This document shows positions 1-7,696 of a stretch of 64,000 nucleotides of DNA, in pieces. Source of the stretch: Streptococcus sp. 121. GTDB lineage: Bacteria; Bacillota; Bacilli; Lactobacillales; Streptococcaceae. The stretch covers positions 1-64,000 of the forward strand of contig NZ_JAEMED010000004.1 in assembly GCF_016458205.1 (NCBI RefSeq), given 5' to 3'. Positions within the stretch are counted from its first letter, which is position 1; the number at the start of each line of letters is the position of its first letter. The notes under the pieces are model-generated. The model saw nothing but the letters and a program-made list of their open reading frames with translations. It did no database searches and was not told where the DNA came from. The position numbers and the translations under genes were made by a program.

Positions 1-751
1 TTCCCCGAAAGAGCTTGTAGCTAATGGGGATGCCGTTTGTATCCATAAAGAGACCTAGTTGAACGATTGGCTTAGGTCGATGTTCTTTGCTTGGACCTCG
101 TCTACGCAGGCCAACCTTGAGAACCTCGCCATCTTCAGAGATTTCTTCGTCAGGAATATCGGTTTCAAAATAGTAGTTAGTCACATCGTAAAATACAAGG
201 CGTCCTTCCCGATTGGTTAGGCGACTGATTTCTTGATGAAGATGGAGTTGGATATCCTCCTTAATATCGTTTAACTTATCAAGTAGGCGATAAACTGCAT
301 TTAGGTTAATGTCCCAATCTCCAAATAATTCCTCTTGAGATTCAAAAGTCGCTAACTTACTGTCTGGTTTTAAAATTCTCTGGAAGACAAGAAGTTTTAG
401 TGCTTTTGTCAAATCGAATTTGGCATTTGTTTTTAGATGCTTCATAAAATTTGGAAGCCGTAACTCTTCAAAAATGTCATCGAAGACCATCCAGCCATAA
501 GATTTGTCTGGTTCATTCATGGGAGCAAATAGATCATAGGTAACTTGGATAGTTTTTTCTGGATTTAAAAGGCCAGCTTTAGCCTCCTTCTTCAGTCGAT
601 CCAAGATACCTGGTTCGCTTTCCTCCATTTCATCAAGCAGACCGTATTTGTGAAGTATTCTTTGTTTTACTTTCCCGTCCTTACGATATCCTTCAACAAG
701 ATAAACGTGAGTCCGACCTTCTTTGTTAGTAGTCGTTTTAATAAAAGCCAT
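1..751 (-). CDS. IS1634-like transposase, 5' part (runs off left edge)
   Basis: An open frame starts at the ATG complement at 749-751 and stays open to the window edge (250 codons). The N-terminus (MAFIKTTTNKEGRTHVYLVE) followed by a Lys/Arg-rich stretch and a region reading VFYDVTNYYFE is typical of IS1634-family (IS4-superfamily, DDE) transposases, which run to roughly 550 residues; only the N-terminal half is here. The DVTNYYF segment would hold the first catalytic Asp. The right end of the element should lie between 752 and about 790, where an hsdS-like frame begins, so the IS probably interrupts or abuts that gene. I could not define the terminal inverted repeat without the other end. 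Confidence 0.75.
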   Translation of the reverse strand, partial: MAFIKTTTNKEGRTHVYLVEGYRKDGKVKQRILHKYGLLDEMEESEPGILDRLKKEAKAGLLNPEKTIQVTYDLFAPMNEPDKSYGWMVFDDIFEELRLPNFMKHLKTNAKFDLTKALKLLVFQRILKPDSKLATFESQEELFGDWDINLNAVYRLLDKLNDIKEDIQLHLHQEISRLTNREGRLVFYDVTNYYFETDIPDEEISEDGEVLKVGLRRRGPSKEHRPKPIVQLGLFMDTNGIPISYKLFRG

Positions 752-780
752 ATTTCTATTATATCATACACAACCATATA

Positions 781-1173
781 CAACAAGAGTTTTGTGCAAA
801 AAATGTTGAAAAAATACAGTTCTATCAAGCGGTTGAGCTGGATTGCTTACAACACAAAGTGATAAACTCGGGAGGTATTATAATTGGTGGTGATTTAAAT
901 ATTGTTCAACCGAACAAAGATATAATATTGCCAGAATTTTTAGCTCTACAGCTAACCTATTCATACATTCAAAAGGAATTGTCAAAAAGAGCTCAAGGAA
1001 AGACGGTTGTTCATTTACATAATTCCGATTTAAAAGAGATTCTTATCTTCATACCAAAATTAGAAGAACAACATTGTTTTGTAAAACAATTCTTACTTCT
1101 CGACCACCTCATCACCCTTCAACAGTGTAAGCCTCTGGTTTTCATCAGTTTAGCCCTGAAAGCGATCTCATGA
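781..1173 (+). pseudogene. hsdS: Type I restriction specificity subunit (HsdS) remnant
   Basis: The frame is open from 745 to the TGA at 1171-1173. It encodes an HsdS-like half: GGIIIGGDLNIVQPN, FLALQLTYSYIQKELSKRAQ and GKTVVHLHNSDLKEILIFIP, then EEQHCFVKQF and LDHLITLQQ. This is the target-recognition-domain end plus conserved C-terminal region of S subunits, which fix the sequence recognised by type I restriction-modification enzymes. Full HsdS proteins are about 400 residues, so this is a C-terminal fragment. It lacks its first domain, begins next to the IS, and degenerates after LITLQQ where it runs into the 3' end of the convergent recombinase gene. The GTG at 859 is only a formal start with no ribosome site. 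Probably non-functional. Confidence 0.7.
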
Positions 1174-2071
1174 CTAGATCTAGATCTTGATTTTCAAGTT
1201 CCTGAATGATGTGTAGATAGGTTTTTTGGGTAGTCGTCATACTGGCATGACCGAGTCGCCTCGCTACGCTAGCAATGGACACACCTGCGAAAAGGAGGAG
1301 CGAGGCGTGGGTATGTCTTAATCCATGCAGAGTGATGATTGGGACTTTGGCTTTTTGACAACGTCGTTCTAACAAGTGATTTATAGTTGAGTTATAAATT
1401 TTTCCGTGTACAAATATCGGTTCTTCAGGTGGTAAGTACCTCGTTAATTCTGAAAACTGAATGACCGTTTGCCAATCCAACTGAACTTTTCGGACGGAAG
1501 AACGATTTTTAGTTGGTAAAAATCCTCCTCGTCCCTTATAATCCCATGTTTTATTGATGGACAAGGACTGATGAGGAAAATCAAAATCTTGTGGTGTAAT
1601 TGCTAAAGCTTCAGAGAAACGCATTCCAGTCTTTGCGATGAGCAATATAAGCCAATCCCAATTAATCTGATCGGTTAAATTAAGATTTGTTAGTAGGGTA
1701 TGGAGTTCAAATTGATTGAGATATTTTGGTTTCTTGGGCGATGGATTTTTTCCTTTTATAATGGCCTTTCTGGTCGGATCCCTTTCTATTAATCCTTCAT
1801 CCACAGCGTCCAAAATCGCTCCCTTCAGTTGATGGTGGAAATCCATTGTTGTAACACGCTCATGCTCCAAAGCATAATCATTCAGAAGCTGTTGGTAGGT
1901 TATACGTGTCACTTCTTTCAAAGTCAAATCAGGTGCCAACTCTTGTACCCACTTCAAAGACATTTGGTACTTAGACATAGTCACATCTCGAATCGCCCCC
2001 TCCTTGTAAACTCGAATCCACTGTTTATAATACTCATGAAAAAGGTCGTTTTGTGTCATCTTATTCAGCAT
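1145..2071 (-). CDS. Tyrosine site-specific recombinase (integrase family)
   Basis: A 308-residue tyrosine recombinase. The N-terminal SAM-like core-binding domain is about residues 8-100 and the catalytic domain about 115-300. The catalytic residues are visible: R151 (TGMRFSEAL), H249-x-x-R252 (HGLRHTHAS), H275 (LGHAS) and Y285 (KTYLHI). The start is set by GGAGG upstream of ATG 2071. It lies tail-to-tail with the hsdS remnant. In streptococci, recombinases beside hsdS genes invert hsdS segments and make type I systems phase-variable; this one may be the leftover of such a locus. Phage or ICE integrase is the alternative, but no other phage or ICE core genes are nearby. Confidence 0.85.
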   Translation of the reverse strand: MLNKMTQNDLFHEYYKQWIRVYKEGAIRDVTMSKYQMSLKWVQELAPDLTLKEVTRITYQQLLNDYALEHERVTTMDFHHQLKGAILDAVDEGLIERDPTRKAIIKGKNPSPKKPKYLNQFELHTLLTNLNLTDQINWDWLILLIAKTGMRFSEALAITPQDFDFPHQSLSINKTWDYKGRGGFLPTKNRSSVRKVQLDWQTVIQFSELTRYLPPEEPIFVHGKIYNSTINHLLERRCQKAKVPIITLHGLRHTHASLLLFAGVSIASVARRLGHASMTTTQKTYLHIIQELENQDLDLVMRSLSGLN

Positions 2072-2131
2072 TGTCTTGCCTCCTTCACTTCAATTTTAGG
2101 CTTACACTGATGAAGAATGACCATGTTTTCA

Positions 2132-2187
2132 TACTTCTATAGTAACGATTTTTCTTTTCAAAAAAAAGAAGAGTATAATAGAAGTAT
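2132..2187. promoter_or_regulatory. 10-bp inverted repeat over a -10 element
   Basis: ATACTTCTAT (2132-2141) and its exact complement ATAGAAGTAT (2178-2187) flank 36 bp. The right arm overlaps a TATAAT at 2174-2179 that would serve the gene at 2208. This could be an operator for that promoter, or a recombination/attachment site for the divergent recombinase. The symmetry is seen; both functions are inferred. Confidence 0.4.
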
Positions 2188-2207
2188 ATTGAATTGGAGG
2201 TGTTACA

Positions 2208-2420
2208 ATGACTTTATATGATTCTATCTCACAAAAGCTTGGAATGGACTTGATTGAATATATTGAGTACCATCGAGCACACCCTCCCAAGGTAGAGACC
2301 GAAGATGACAATGCTTCCAATCCCCTATCTATCTTGACTTTAGAAGAAATTGAATTATTTGAGAAATATGCCATTATGACTTACTTTTCAGACGTAAAGA
2401 GAGCACCTAGAGAAATCTAA
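2208..2420 (+). CDS. Small hypothetical acidic protein (70 aa)
   Basis: A 70-residue open frame with a convincing ribosome site (TTGGAGGTGTTACAATG) and a TATAAT-type promoter just upstream. The middle (about residues 28-45) is rich in Glu/Asp; helices are likely at both ends. There is no signal peptide or membrane segment. I do not recognise the family. It is divergent from the recombinase and followed by a terminator hairpin overlapping its stop codon, so it is a single-gene unit. A role as a small regulator or excision helper for the recombinase is possible from position alone but not supported by a motif. Confidence 0.6.
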   Translation: MTLYDSISQKLGMDLIEYIEYHRAHPPKVETEDDNASNPLSILTLEEIELFEKYAIMTYFSDVKRAPREI

Positions 2421-2433
2421 GTGCTCTTTCACT
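2397..2433 (+). terminator. Rho-independent terminator
   Basis: GAGAGCAC (loop) GTGCTCTTTC forms a hairpin followed by a pyrimidine/T-rich stretch. It ends the 70-aa gene and overlaps its last codons. Confidence 0.6.
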
Positions 2434-2469
2434 TTCCTTTTCCGAATGAATTATTGACCCTTCAAAAAT

Positions 2470-2982
2470 TTGTTGCAAAACGATAGGAAGGTTTTTGATT
2501 CTACTATGGAAAAGGCGTATAATAAAAATAATAAGTTTACGGGTGCTATCTACGGTGCTTGGAATAACAGCAATGACCCTTATCACAAAGAACGAGATCG
2601 TCATGCTAGAATGTATTACCAGCAAATTCGAAATCGTGATAAGGCTATTGAAATCAGGAGAGTTTCGCAAAATAGTGGTTTCCCTATTTCCGAGATCGAA
2701 CAAATCTACGACCATATTTTTATCAAGGAGCATGATTTAGAAGATGGTTTTAAGCGATTTGACCCTAGTTATGATATGGCAGAAAGTTGGCGGAGACTAT
2801 CCGATAGGAACAATAAACAGGGGATTCAGAGGCACGACATCATCATGCTACACCATGAATTAATGGAACTTAAACTCATGGCTAATGGGCATTCATATGA
2901 AGAGGCACACAATAAAACAAACGAAGTCTACGACTATCAAAAAGCATGGGCAGAATGGATTCAAATGAAAGGAGAAAACTGA
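2470..2982 (+). CDS. Orphan polymorphic-toxin C-terminal domain (5'-truncated)
   Basis: 170 residues with no signal, no membrane segment and no ribosome site at the formal TTG start, so this looks like the 3' end of a larger gene. The block from about residue 60 to 150 (IYDHIFIKEHDLEDGFKRFD, YDMAESWRRLSD, DIIMLHHELMELKLMANG, YEEAHNKTN) resembles C-terminal domains I know from phage minor-head/toxin fusions and polymorphic toxins. HHEL and the conserved Asp/His residues could be catalytic, but I cannot name the enzyme activity. It overlaps the next gene by one base (TGATG), the usual toxin-immunity coupling. Most likely a displaced toxin cassette left after recombination. Confidence 0.55.
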   Translation: MLQNDRKVFDSTMEKAYNKNNKFTGAIYGAWNNSNDPYHKERDRHARMYYQQIRNRDKAIEIRRVSQNSGFPISEIEQIYDHIFIKEHDLEDGFKRFDPSYDMAESWRRLSDRNNKQGIQRHDIIMLHHELMELKLMANGHSYEEAHNKTNEVYDYQKAWAEWIQMKGEN

Positions 2983-3221
2983 TGCTAAAACTCATTAAAG
3001 TTTTCAATTCTAACACCAATGGTTATTGGTATATCCCTGAAAATCGAGACCCAGGTCTAATCGAAATTGACGAGGTAACTGGGGAAGTAACTATAGCCTT
3101 AGAGTCCTCTTATGACCAAGAGCTCGGTTACCCCTATTTCGCCAGCATTGCCAGAGGTAAAGTCAAGCAAATGTGGGACCAACAAGACTTGCCTGATGAA
3201 AAATTCTTTGCTTGGGGATAA
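2982..3221 (+). CDS. Putative immunity protein (79 aa)
   Basis: ATG 2982 overlaps the stop of the toxin-like frame and has AAAGGAGAAAACTG as ribosome site; an upstream in-frame ATG (2946) lies inside the toxin frame and is less likely. The product (MLKLIKVFNSNTNGYWYIPE...) is small, soluble and acidic, with many aromatics and one compact beta-rich fold by appearance. Tight coupling to a toxin C-terminus is the signature of an immunity gene. I do not recognise a named Imm family. If expressed, it could protect against toxin delivered by related strains even though the local toxin lacks its N-terminus. Confidence 0.55.
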   Translation: MLKLIKVFNSNTNGYWYIPENRDPGLIEIDEVTGEVTIALESSYDQELGYPYFASIARGKVKQMWDQQDLPDEKFFAWG

Positions 3222-3256
3222 CACGACGATTAAAATACGCACAGAAGATTTTCGTT

Positions 3257-3532
3257 ATGAATCATGACCGTCACAGCAAATCAGAAATTGACTTGAAATT
3301 TTCAACCTTTGAAGATAAGATGGCTAGTGAATTCGAGTTGCTCAACCAAAAATGGGATGCCAGTGTCCAACAAATTCTATCCCAAACTAAGGTTCTACTA
3401 CTTGAAAGAGAAATGATTGAGAAATTAGCCAGAGAGGCCGAAAAGAAAACAACCACGCGCTGGTTCATCGGCTTAATCCTATCTCTCACCAGTCTAGCAA
3501 TTTCAATTATCCTTAACTTCTTTCTCCGATAA
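3257..3532 (+). CDS. Small coiled-coil protein with C-terminal membrane anchor
   Basis: About 91 residues from ATG 3257 (an upstream start at 3212 overlaps the immunity gene). Residues 8-15 carry SEIDLKFS, then a charged helix to about residue 68, then one hydrophobic segment (WFIGLILSLTSLAISIILNF) at the very C-terminus. It is a distant paralog of the three tandem genes at 25675-26729: same TEIDLKF start, same coiled coil, same tail anchor. Architecture resembles small phage XhlA-like membrane-associated proteins, but no holin or lysin is near. Function unknown. Confidence 0.55.
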   Translation: MNHDRHSKSEIDLKFSTFEDKMASEFELLNQKWDASVQQILSQTKVLLLEREMIEKLAREAEKKTTTRWFIGLILSLTSLAISIILNFFLR

Positions 3533-3633
3533 TCTCCGTTTCTCATTGTCTATTCAAATTTTTTCTCCCTTTAAGCTTTGTTTAATCTTTCCAGGTTATA
3601 CTTATCTCAATCCTAATAAAACTTTTCTTTTTC

Positions 3634-4130
3634 ATAATAATCTCCTGAAAGGCCTCGTTGTTAGACGAGGTCTTTCGTTATGTGGTTGAACTAGAGGATA
3701 GTACTGCTCTGCTTGGGAGATTATTATTTTAAGGTGAAAGTTTCGTCGCTTTGCTCCTCACTTTTTTACCTCTCTTTCGTTCGGCATCCTTCGCTGTAAC
3801 TCACTCCGTATCGAACAGCGACGGACATCATAATCTCCTGAAAAGGTTCACGAATATTTCGTGGGCCTTTTCCTTTTGGAAAAGTAGGGATTGGTTTTTA
3901 CCACGGGGGAGATTATAGATTGGATAGACTGGCTATATTTTTTGAGAATACTTGGTTCACTGAATATCTTTTTTACCTCGCAAGCTCGGCATCCGCCCCT
4001 CTAGCTCACAGATTTCGCAGAGTTCAAAGGTCCTACAGATCTTTGAAGATACAGTATCAAAATAATGAAGTTATTGTCAAAAGACATCTAATCTCTTAAG
4101 AAGGGTCACGGGCATTCCGTGGTCCTTTTC
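3634..4130. repeat. Degenerate tandem hairpin units in a gene-free stretch
   Basis: The 730-bp gap 3533-4262 has no credible gene. Unit 1 is bounded by a perfect 12-bp inverted repeat (3634-3645 with 3716-3727) and unit 2 by a 9-bp one (3830-3838 with 3908-3916). Both left arms read ATAATCTCCTGAAA. Directly inside each is a terminator-like hairpin (3648-3676; 3841-3872), and a third related hairpin sits at 4099-4130. Between units, TTTTTTACCTC...CGGCATCC...AACTCAC/AGCTCAC recurs. The stretch looks like serially duplicated 3'-end sequence, as seen behind toxin-immunity cassettes that exchange by recombination. Confidence 0.5.
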
Positions 4131-4227
4131 ATTTTGCGGAAAATATCATGAAAAATTTCATCTATTTGGAGGTGGTAGAAAACAGTCTCGACAATAGATC
4201 TCCACTCTTGTTTAGGCTTTTGGCTTG

Positions 4228-4266
4228 CAAAAAAACGAGGTCGGACGGAGTCCGATCTCGTTTTAT
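4228..4266 (-). terminator. Terminator of the ABC exporter operon
   Basis: On the minus strand AAAACGAGATCGGAC-TCC-GTCCGACCTCGT is followed by seven T residues, just after the permease stop codon. Confidence 0.8.
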
Positions 4267-5453
4267 TTGCTGGCGAGGCCTTTTTTGAGGGATTTCCATA
4301 GGCCGAGGTCGTCGGTTTGGAGGGCGATGCCAGAGTAGGATTTGCCGATGAGGTAGGTTAGGGTTGCGGTGGTGGCTAGGAGGAGTAAGAGGGAGAGGAG
4401 GGGTTCCAGAGCACCTGCGTAGCCATTGATCATGCGGACGGGCATGAGGAAGATGGAGAGGCCTGGGATGTAGGATAGGACTTGTAAGATAAGGGTGTCT
4501 TGGCCTCCTTGGCCGAAGATGAAGGTGCCGAAGAAGCCGACCATAACCAAGATTGTGAGGGGTTGAACGGCCTTATTGGCATCTTCTTGGCGTACAACGA
4601 GGGCGCCACAGAAGGCGGCGATGACAACATAGAAGCTCAAGCCTACTAGCAAGAAAGGCAAGAGGAGCCAATCCAAGTGTGCTAGGAGGGCTTGAAGGAA
4701 GGGAAGGGCGGAAGCTCCAAAGGGTTGGCTCAAAAGGAAGAGGTAGGCTAGAACGCCTCCCAAGGCATAAATTCCCAAATGAGTCACAAGAGCCAAGACC
4801 ACTCCTAAGACACGGCCATAGAAATAGAGGTCAGCTGGGATGCTAGAAAAAATAATTTCTAGAATTTTAGTCCCTTTTTCGCCAGCAATTTCTTGGGCAG
4901 TGGCTGCTGAGTAGGTTAGGGTCATCATGTAGATGATAAAGACTAAGCCAAAAATGGCCGCCATTTTAGCACCGAGAGCCATGTCCTGTCCTTCTGGTAG
5001 CTCCTCTTTAAAGTTAGGTTGGCGATCCAGGATAGCCACCTGATCTGTGCTCAATTGAGCATTCTGGCGGTTGAGATCAGCTTGGGCTTGGTCCAAGGCT
5101 TTTTGGACTTGGTCTTTTTTCTCAAAGGCCATCCCTTCTTCGCCGTGGTAGGTGGCTGTGAGGAAGCCCTTTTCTTCTGAGACGACTAGGTAGCCTTCAA
5201 CCTCTTCTTCTTTTACTGCGGCCTTGGCCGCAGTTTCGTCCGGATAGGATTTAAGGAAATCGAGATCGGACAGGTCTTGGTTTTGACCCACTAGGGCGAT
5301 GGCGTTAGAGTTTGACCCAAATTGAGAGGCGACATAGCCAGACCCCATGGAGAGCAAGATCATGAGGAAGGGGCCTAGGACTAAGAAAAGGAAGGCCCAG
5401 GATTTAACTTGGCGGATGTAGGTTTCTTTGGCGACTAGGAGTACTTGTTTCAT
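4263..5453 (-). CDS. ABC-2 type exporter permease, NatB-like
   Basis: 396 residues. One N-terminal membrane helix (about 17-40) is followed by a large extracytoplasmic loop (to about 165) and then five to six C-terminal helices: the NatB/ABC-2 permease layout. EIAGEKGTKILEIIFSS (about 187-203) is the conserved cytoplasmic segment before the second helix in Na+/drug-export permeases. It overlaps the upstream ATPase gene by four bases, so the two form one exporter. Substrate unknown; NatAB relatives move Na+ or peptides/antibiotics. Confidence 0.85.
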   Translation of the reverse strand: MKQVLLVAKETYIRQVKSWAFLFLVLGPFLMILLSMGSGYVASQFGSNSNAIALVGQNQDLSDLDFLKSYPDETAAKAAVKEEEVEGYLVVSEEKGFLTATYHGEEGMAFEKKDQVQKALDQAQADLNRQNAQLSTDQVAILDRQPNFKEELPEGQDMALGAKMAAIFGLVFIIYMMTLTYSAATAQEIAGEKGTKILEIIFSSIPADLYFYGRVLGVVLALVTHLGIYALGGVLAYLFLLSQPFGASALPFLQALLAHLDWLLLPFLLVGLSFYVVIAAFCGALVVRQEDANKAVQPLTILVMVGFFGTFIFGQGGQDTLILQVLSYIPGLSIFLMPVRMINGYAGALEPLLSLLLLLATTATLTYLIGKSYSGIALQTDDLGLWKSLKKGLASK

Positions 5454-6343
5454 GAGGCTTCCTCCGATACTAGTTTAAAGATTTCATCAATGCTTGGGGC
5501 TTGCTGGTCAAAGGTGGTGAGGTAGCGGCCTTGGCTGATGAGGTCAAAGAGTTCTGGTCCGGCATCTTCGCTATCCAAGATTAGGCGCCATTTGCCTTGT
5601 TTGGTATCCTCGACGGAGAGGACGTGAGGCAGGGCAGCTAATTGTTCCTTATCCAAATCTTGGGAGACAAAGAGGCGGGTGCGCCCGAACTGAAGGCGGA
5701 CACTTTGGATATCCCCATTGAGGGCGATGGTGCCGTCTTTGATCATAATCAGTTGGTCACAGAGTTCTTCCACGTTGGTCATAACATGATCTGAGAAAAT
5801 GATGGTCGCCCCACGCGCCTTTTCTTCCAGAATGACTTCTTTAAGAAGGCCTGTGTTGACCGGATCTAAACCTGAAAAAGGCTCATCCAGAATGATTAAT
5901 TGTGGTTGATGAATGAGGGTTACGATCAGTTGAATCTTCTGCTGGTTCCCTTTGGATAAGCTCTTGATTTTGTCACTCATGCGGCCTTTGACCTGTAGTT
6001 TTTTCATCCAGATGGGTAGGCGCTCTGCCACTTCTTTCTTGCTCATTCCCTTGAGGCTGGCCAGGTAGCTGACCTGCTCCAGAACCGTCCGCTTGGGCAT
6101 GAGGCTGCGTTCTTCCGGAAGGTAGCCGATTTGCGAGTAACGTTCTTTGGTCAGGGGTTGGCCGTCCAGTAGAATCTGGCCCTCATAGGTTAGAAAGTTG
6201 AGGACGGAATGAAAGAGTGTCGTCTTACCAGCCCCATTTTTCCCAACCAGGCCGCAGATGGTTCCGGATGGGATACTGAAGTTGAGGTCCTTGAGGACCT
6301 CCTTGTTCCCGTAAGCTTTGGACATGTGTGATACTTGCAACAT
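5450..6343 (-). CDS. ABC transporter ATP-binding protein, NatA-like
   Basis: 297 residues. Walker A is GLVGKNGAGKTT (about 32-43), the signature LSKGNQQK (about 128-135) is the variant found in export ATPases of this type, and Walker B is LIILDEPFSGLDP, with SDHVM as the H-loop. The C-terminal 80 residues form the extra domain of NatA/DrrA-type ATPases. AAAGGAGGAAAGCTT precedes the ATG. It powers the adjacent permease; transcription is from the shared 6344-6473 region, divergent from the lipoprotein gene, with TATAAT on the minus strand close to the ATG. Confidence 0.88.
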   Translation of the reverse strand: MLQVSHMSKAYGNKEVLKDLNFSIPSGTICGLVGKNGAGKTTLFHSVLNFLTYEGQILLDGQPLTKERYSQIGYLPEERSLMPKRTVLEQVSYLASLKGMSKKEVAERLPIWMKKLQVKGRMSDKIKSLSKGNQQKIQLIVTLIHQPQLIILDEPFSGLDPVNTGLLKEVILEEKARGATIIFSDHVMTNVEELCDQLIMIKDGTIALNGDIQSVRLQFGRTRLFVSQDLDKEQLAALPHVLSVEDTKQGKWRLILDSEDAGPELFDLISQGRYLTTFDQQAPSIDEIFKLVSEEAS

Positions 6344-6473
6344 AAGCTTTCCTCCTTTTTCTTATATTATACTCTTATTTTTCCTTTTAGGCTTCTTTAA
6401 GTTAAATTTAAAGGAACTTTTAGTTTTTCTTTTTATACTTATTTGAAAATAAAAAAGAAAAGAAGAACCTCAT

Positions 6474-7649
6474 ATGAAGAAAAAACCAATCCTAACCGCT
6501 ACCATTGCTTTCCTAACCATGGCGAGCTTGGCAGCTTGCAGTCTACAGAGCAGCCAAACGCAATCAACGACAGGCCAAATCGTTAAGCAGAGCACCACGA
6601 CTCCTTCTATTGACTGGGATAGTCTTCCCAGCAAGGATGTGACGCTGGACGATAAGGGCTTGACCATTACAGAGGCTGGAACTTACGTTCTCAAGGGAAA
6701 TACCAGCGCAGGGGTGACGGTGAAAACATCTGGCAATGTCCGCCTGATTCTAGCTGGCACAAGCATCTCCTCCTCTGATGGCCCAGCCATCAATGTAGAG
6801 GAAGCTGGAACTGTCCAGTTGGAACTTCAAGATGGAACGGAAAACAAGATCAGCGATTCAAGCACCCACAGCAATGAAGACTTGGAAGGAGCCATCCACT
6901 CTGAAGCCGATCTCATCGTGACCGGCCAAGGAAATCTAACCGTTGAAGCTAACTACCAGGACGGAATCGTCTCCACAGACAACCTCTACATCGAAAACGG
7001 AACCCTTCAAGTAATCGCGGCAGACGATGCGATCCGCGGCCGAGACAGCGTCACCATCAATGGAGGCAATATTAGCGTCAACGCCCAAGGCGACGGCATT
7101 AAATCCAACAACGATGAAGACACTAACAAGGGGAATGTCACCATCAACGGCGGCGACATCTCTGTATCCGCTGGCGATGACGGCATCAAGGCTGAGTCCA
7201 GCCTCGTTATCAATGATGGAAATATCTCTGTCCCACAAAGTGTCGAAGGACTAGAAGGAACCAACGTCACCATCAACGGTGGAGCAGTTGATGTCTACGC
7301 AACCGACGACGGTATCAATGCAGCCAGCGACGTCACCGGCGCCGATATCTTTATCAAAGTCACCGGCGGTAACATCAAGGTCGAAGTCGGCCAAGGCGAT
7401 ACCGACGCCTTCGACTCCAATGGCAACCTCGAAATCAGCGGTGGCACCATTGATATAACCGCCCAATCCGCCTTCGACTTCGACGGTAGCGTCAGCTTCA
7501 CTGGTGGAATTGTAACCGTTAACGGCGAAAAACAAACCGAAATTGTCCAAACCGGACCCGGTGCCCCTGGTGGCATGGGTGCTGGACCAGGCGGTATGCA
7601 AGGTGGTATGCCCCCAGGCGGAGGCCAAGCTCCGGGCAACCGTGGATAA
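6474..7649 (+). CDS. Carbohydrate-binding beta-helix lipoprotein (Cthe_2159/DUF4353 type)
   Basis: 391 residues with a lipoprotein signal (LAAC at 18-21). The body repeats a short motif of the form (V/I)TINGG(x)I(x)V(x)A(x)DDGI(x)A about seven times: a right-handed beta-helix with Asp-rich turns, as in the Cthe_2159 family of calcium- and acidic-polysaccharide-binding domains. The last about 35 residues are a flexible Gly/Pro/Met/Gln tail (GGMGAGPGGMQGGMPPGGGQ). It is divergent from the ABC exporter and ends in a strong terminator. It is probably anchored to the outer membrane leaflet and involved in surface polysaccharide or matrix binding; ligand unproven. Confidence 0.8.
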   Translation: MKKKPILTATIAFLTMASLAACSLQSSQTQSTTGQIVKQSTTTPSIDWDSLPSKDVTLDDKGLTITEAGTYVLKGNTSAGVTVKTSGNVRLILAGTSISSSDGPAINVEEAGTVQLELQDGTENKISDSSTHSNEDLEGAIHSEADLIVTGQGNLTVEANYQDGIVSTDNLYIENGTLQVIAADDAIRGRDSVTINGGNISVNAQGDGIKSNNDEDTNKGNVTINGGDISVSAGDDGIKAESSLVINDGNISVPQSVEGLEGTNVTINGGAVDVYATDDGINAASDVTGADIFIKVTGGNIKVEVGQGDTDAFDSNGNLEISGGTIDITAQSAFDFDGSVSFTGGIVTVNGEKQTEIVQTGPGAPGGMGAGPGGMQGGMPPGGGQAPGNRG

Positions 7650-7650
7650 G

Positions 7651-7691
7651 AAAACTCTCTCTCCTCAATTTGGCAGGAGAGAGAGTTTTTC
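7651..7691. terminator. Bidirectional terminator
   Basis: A 15-bp perfect stem (AAAACTCTCTCTCCT with its complement) flanked by A and T runs lies between the convergent lipoprotein and fic genes and can serve both. Confidence 0.85.
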
Positions 7692-7696
7692 TGTTG

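Noticed and set aside
650-862. 70-codon plus-strand frame
   Set aside because: Crosses the transposase gene start and IS border; composition unlike a protein and frame differs from the hsdS remnant.
2129-2374. 81-codon minus-strand frame
   Set aside because: Overlaps the better-supported 70-aa gene on the plus strand and lacks a ribosome site.
6936-7628. Several overlapping minus-strand frames
   Set aside because: By-product of the repetitive beta-helix gene on the plus strand.
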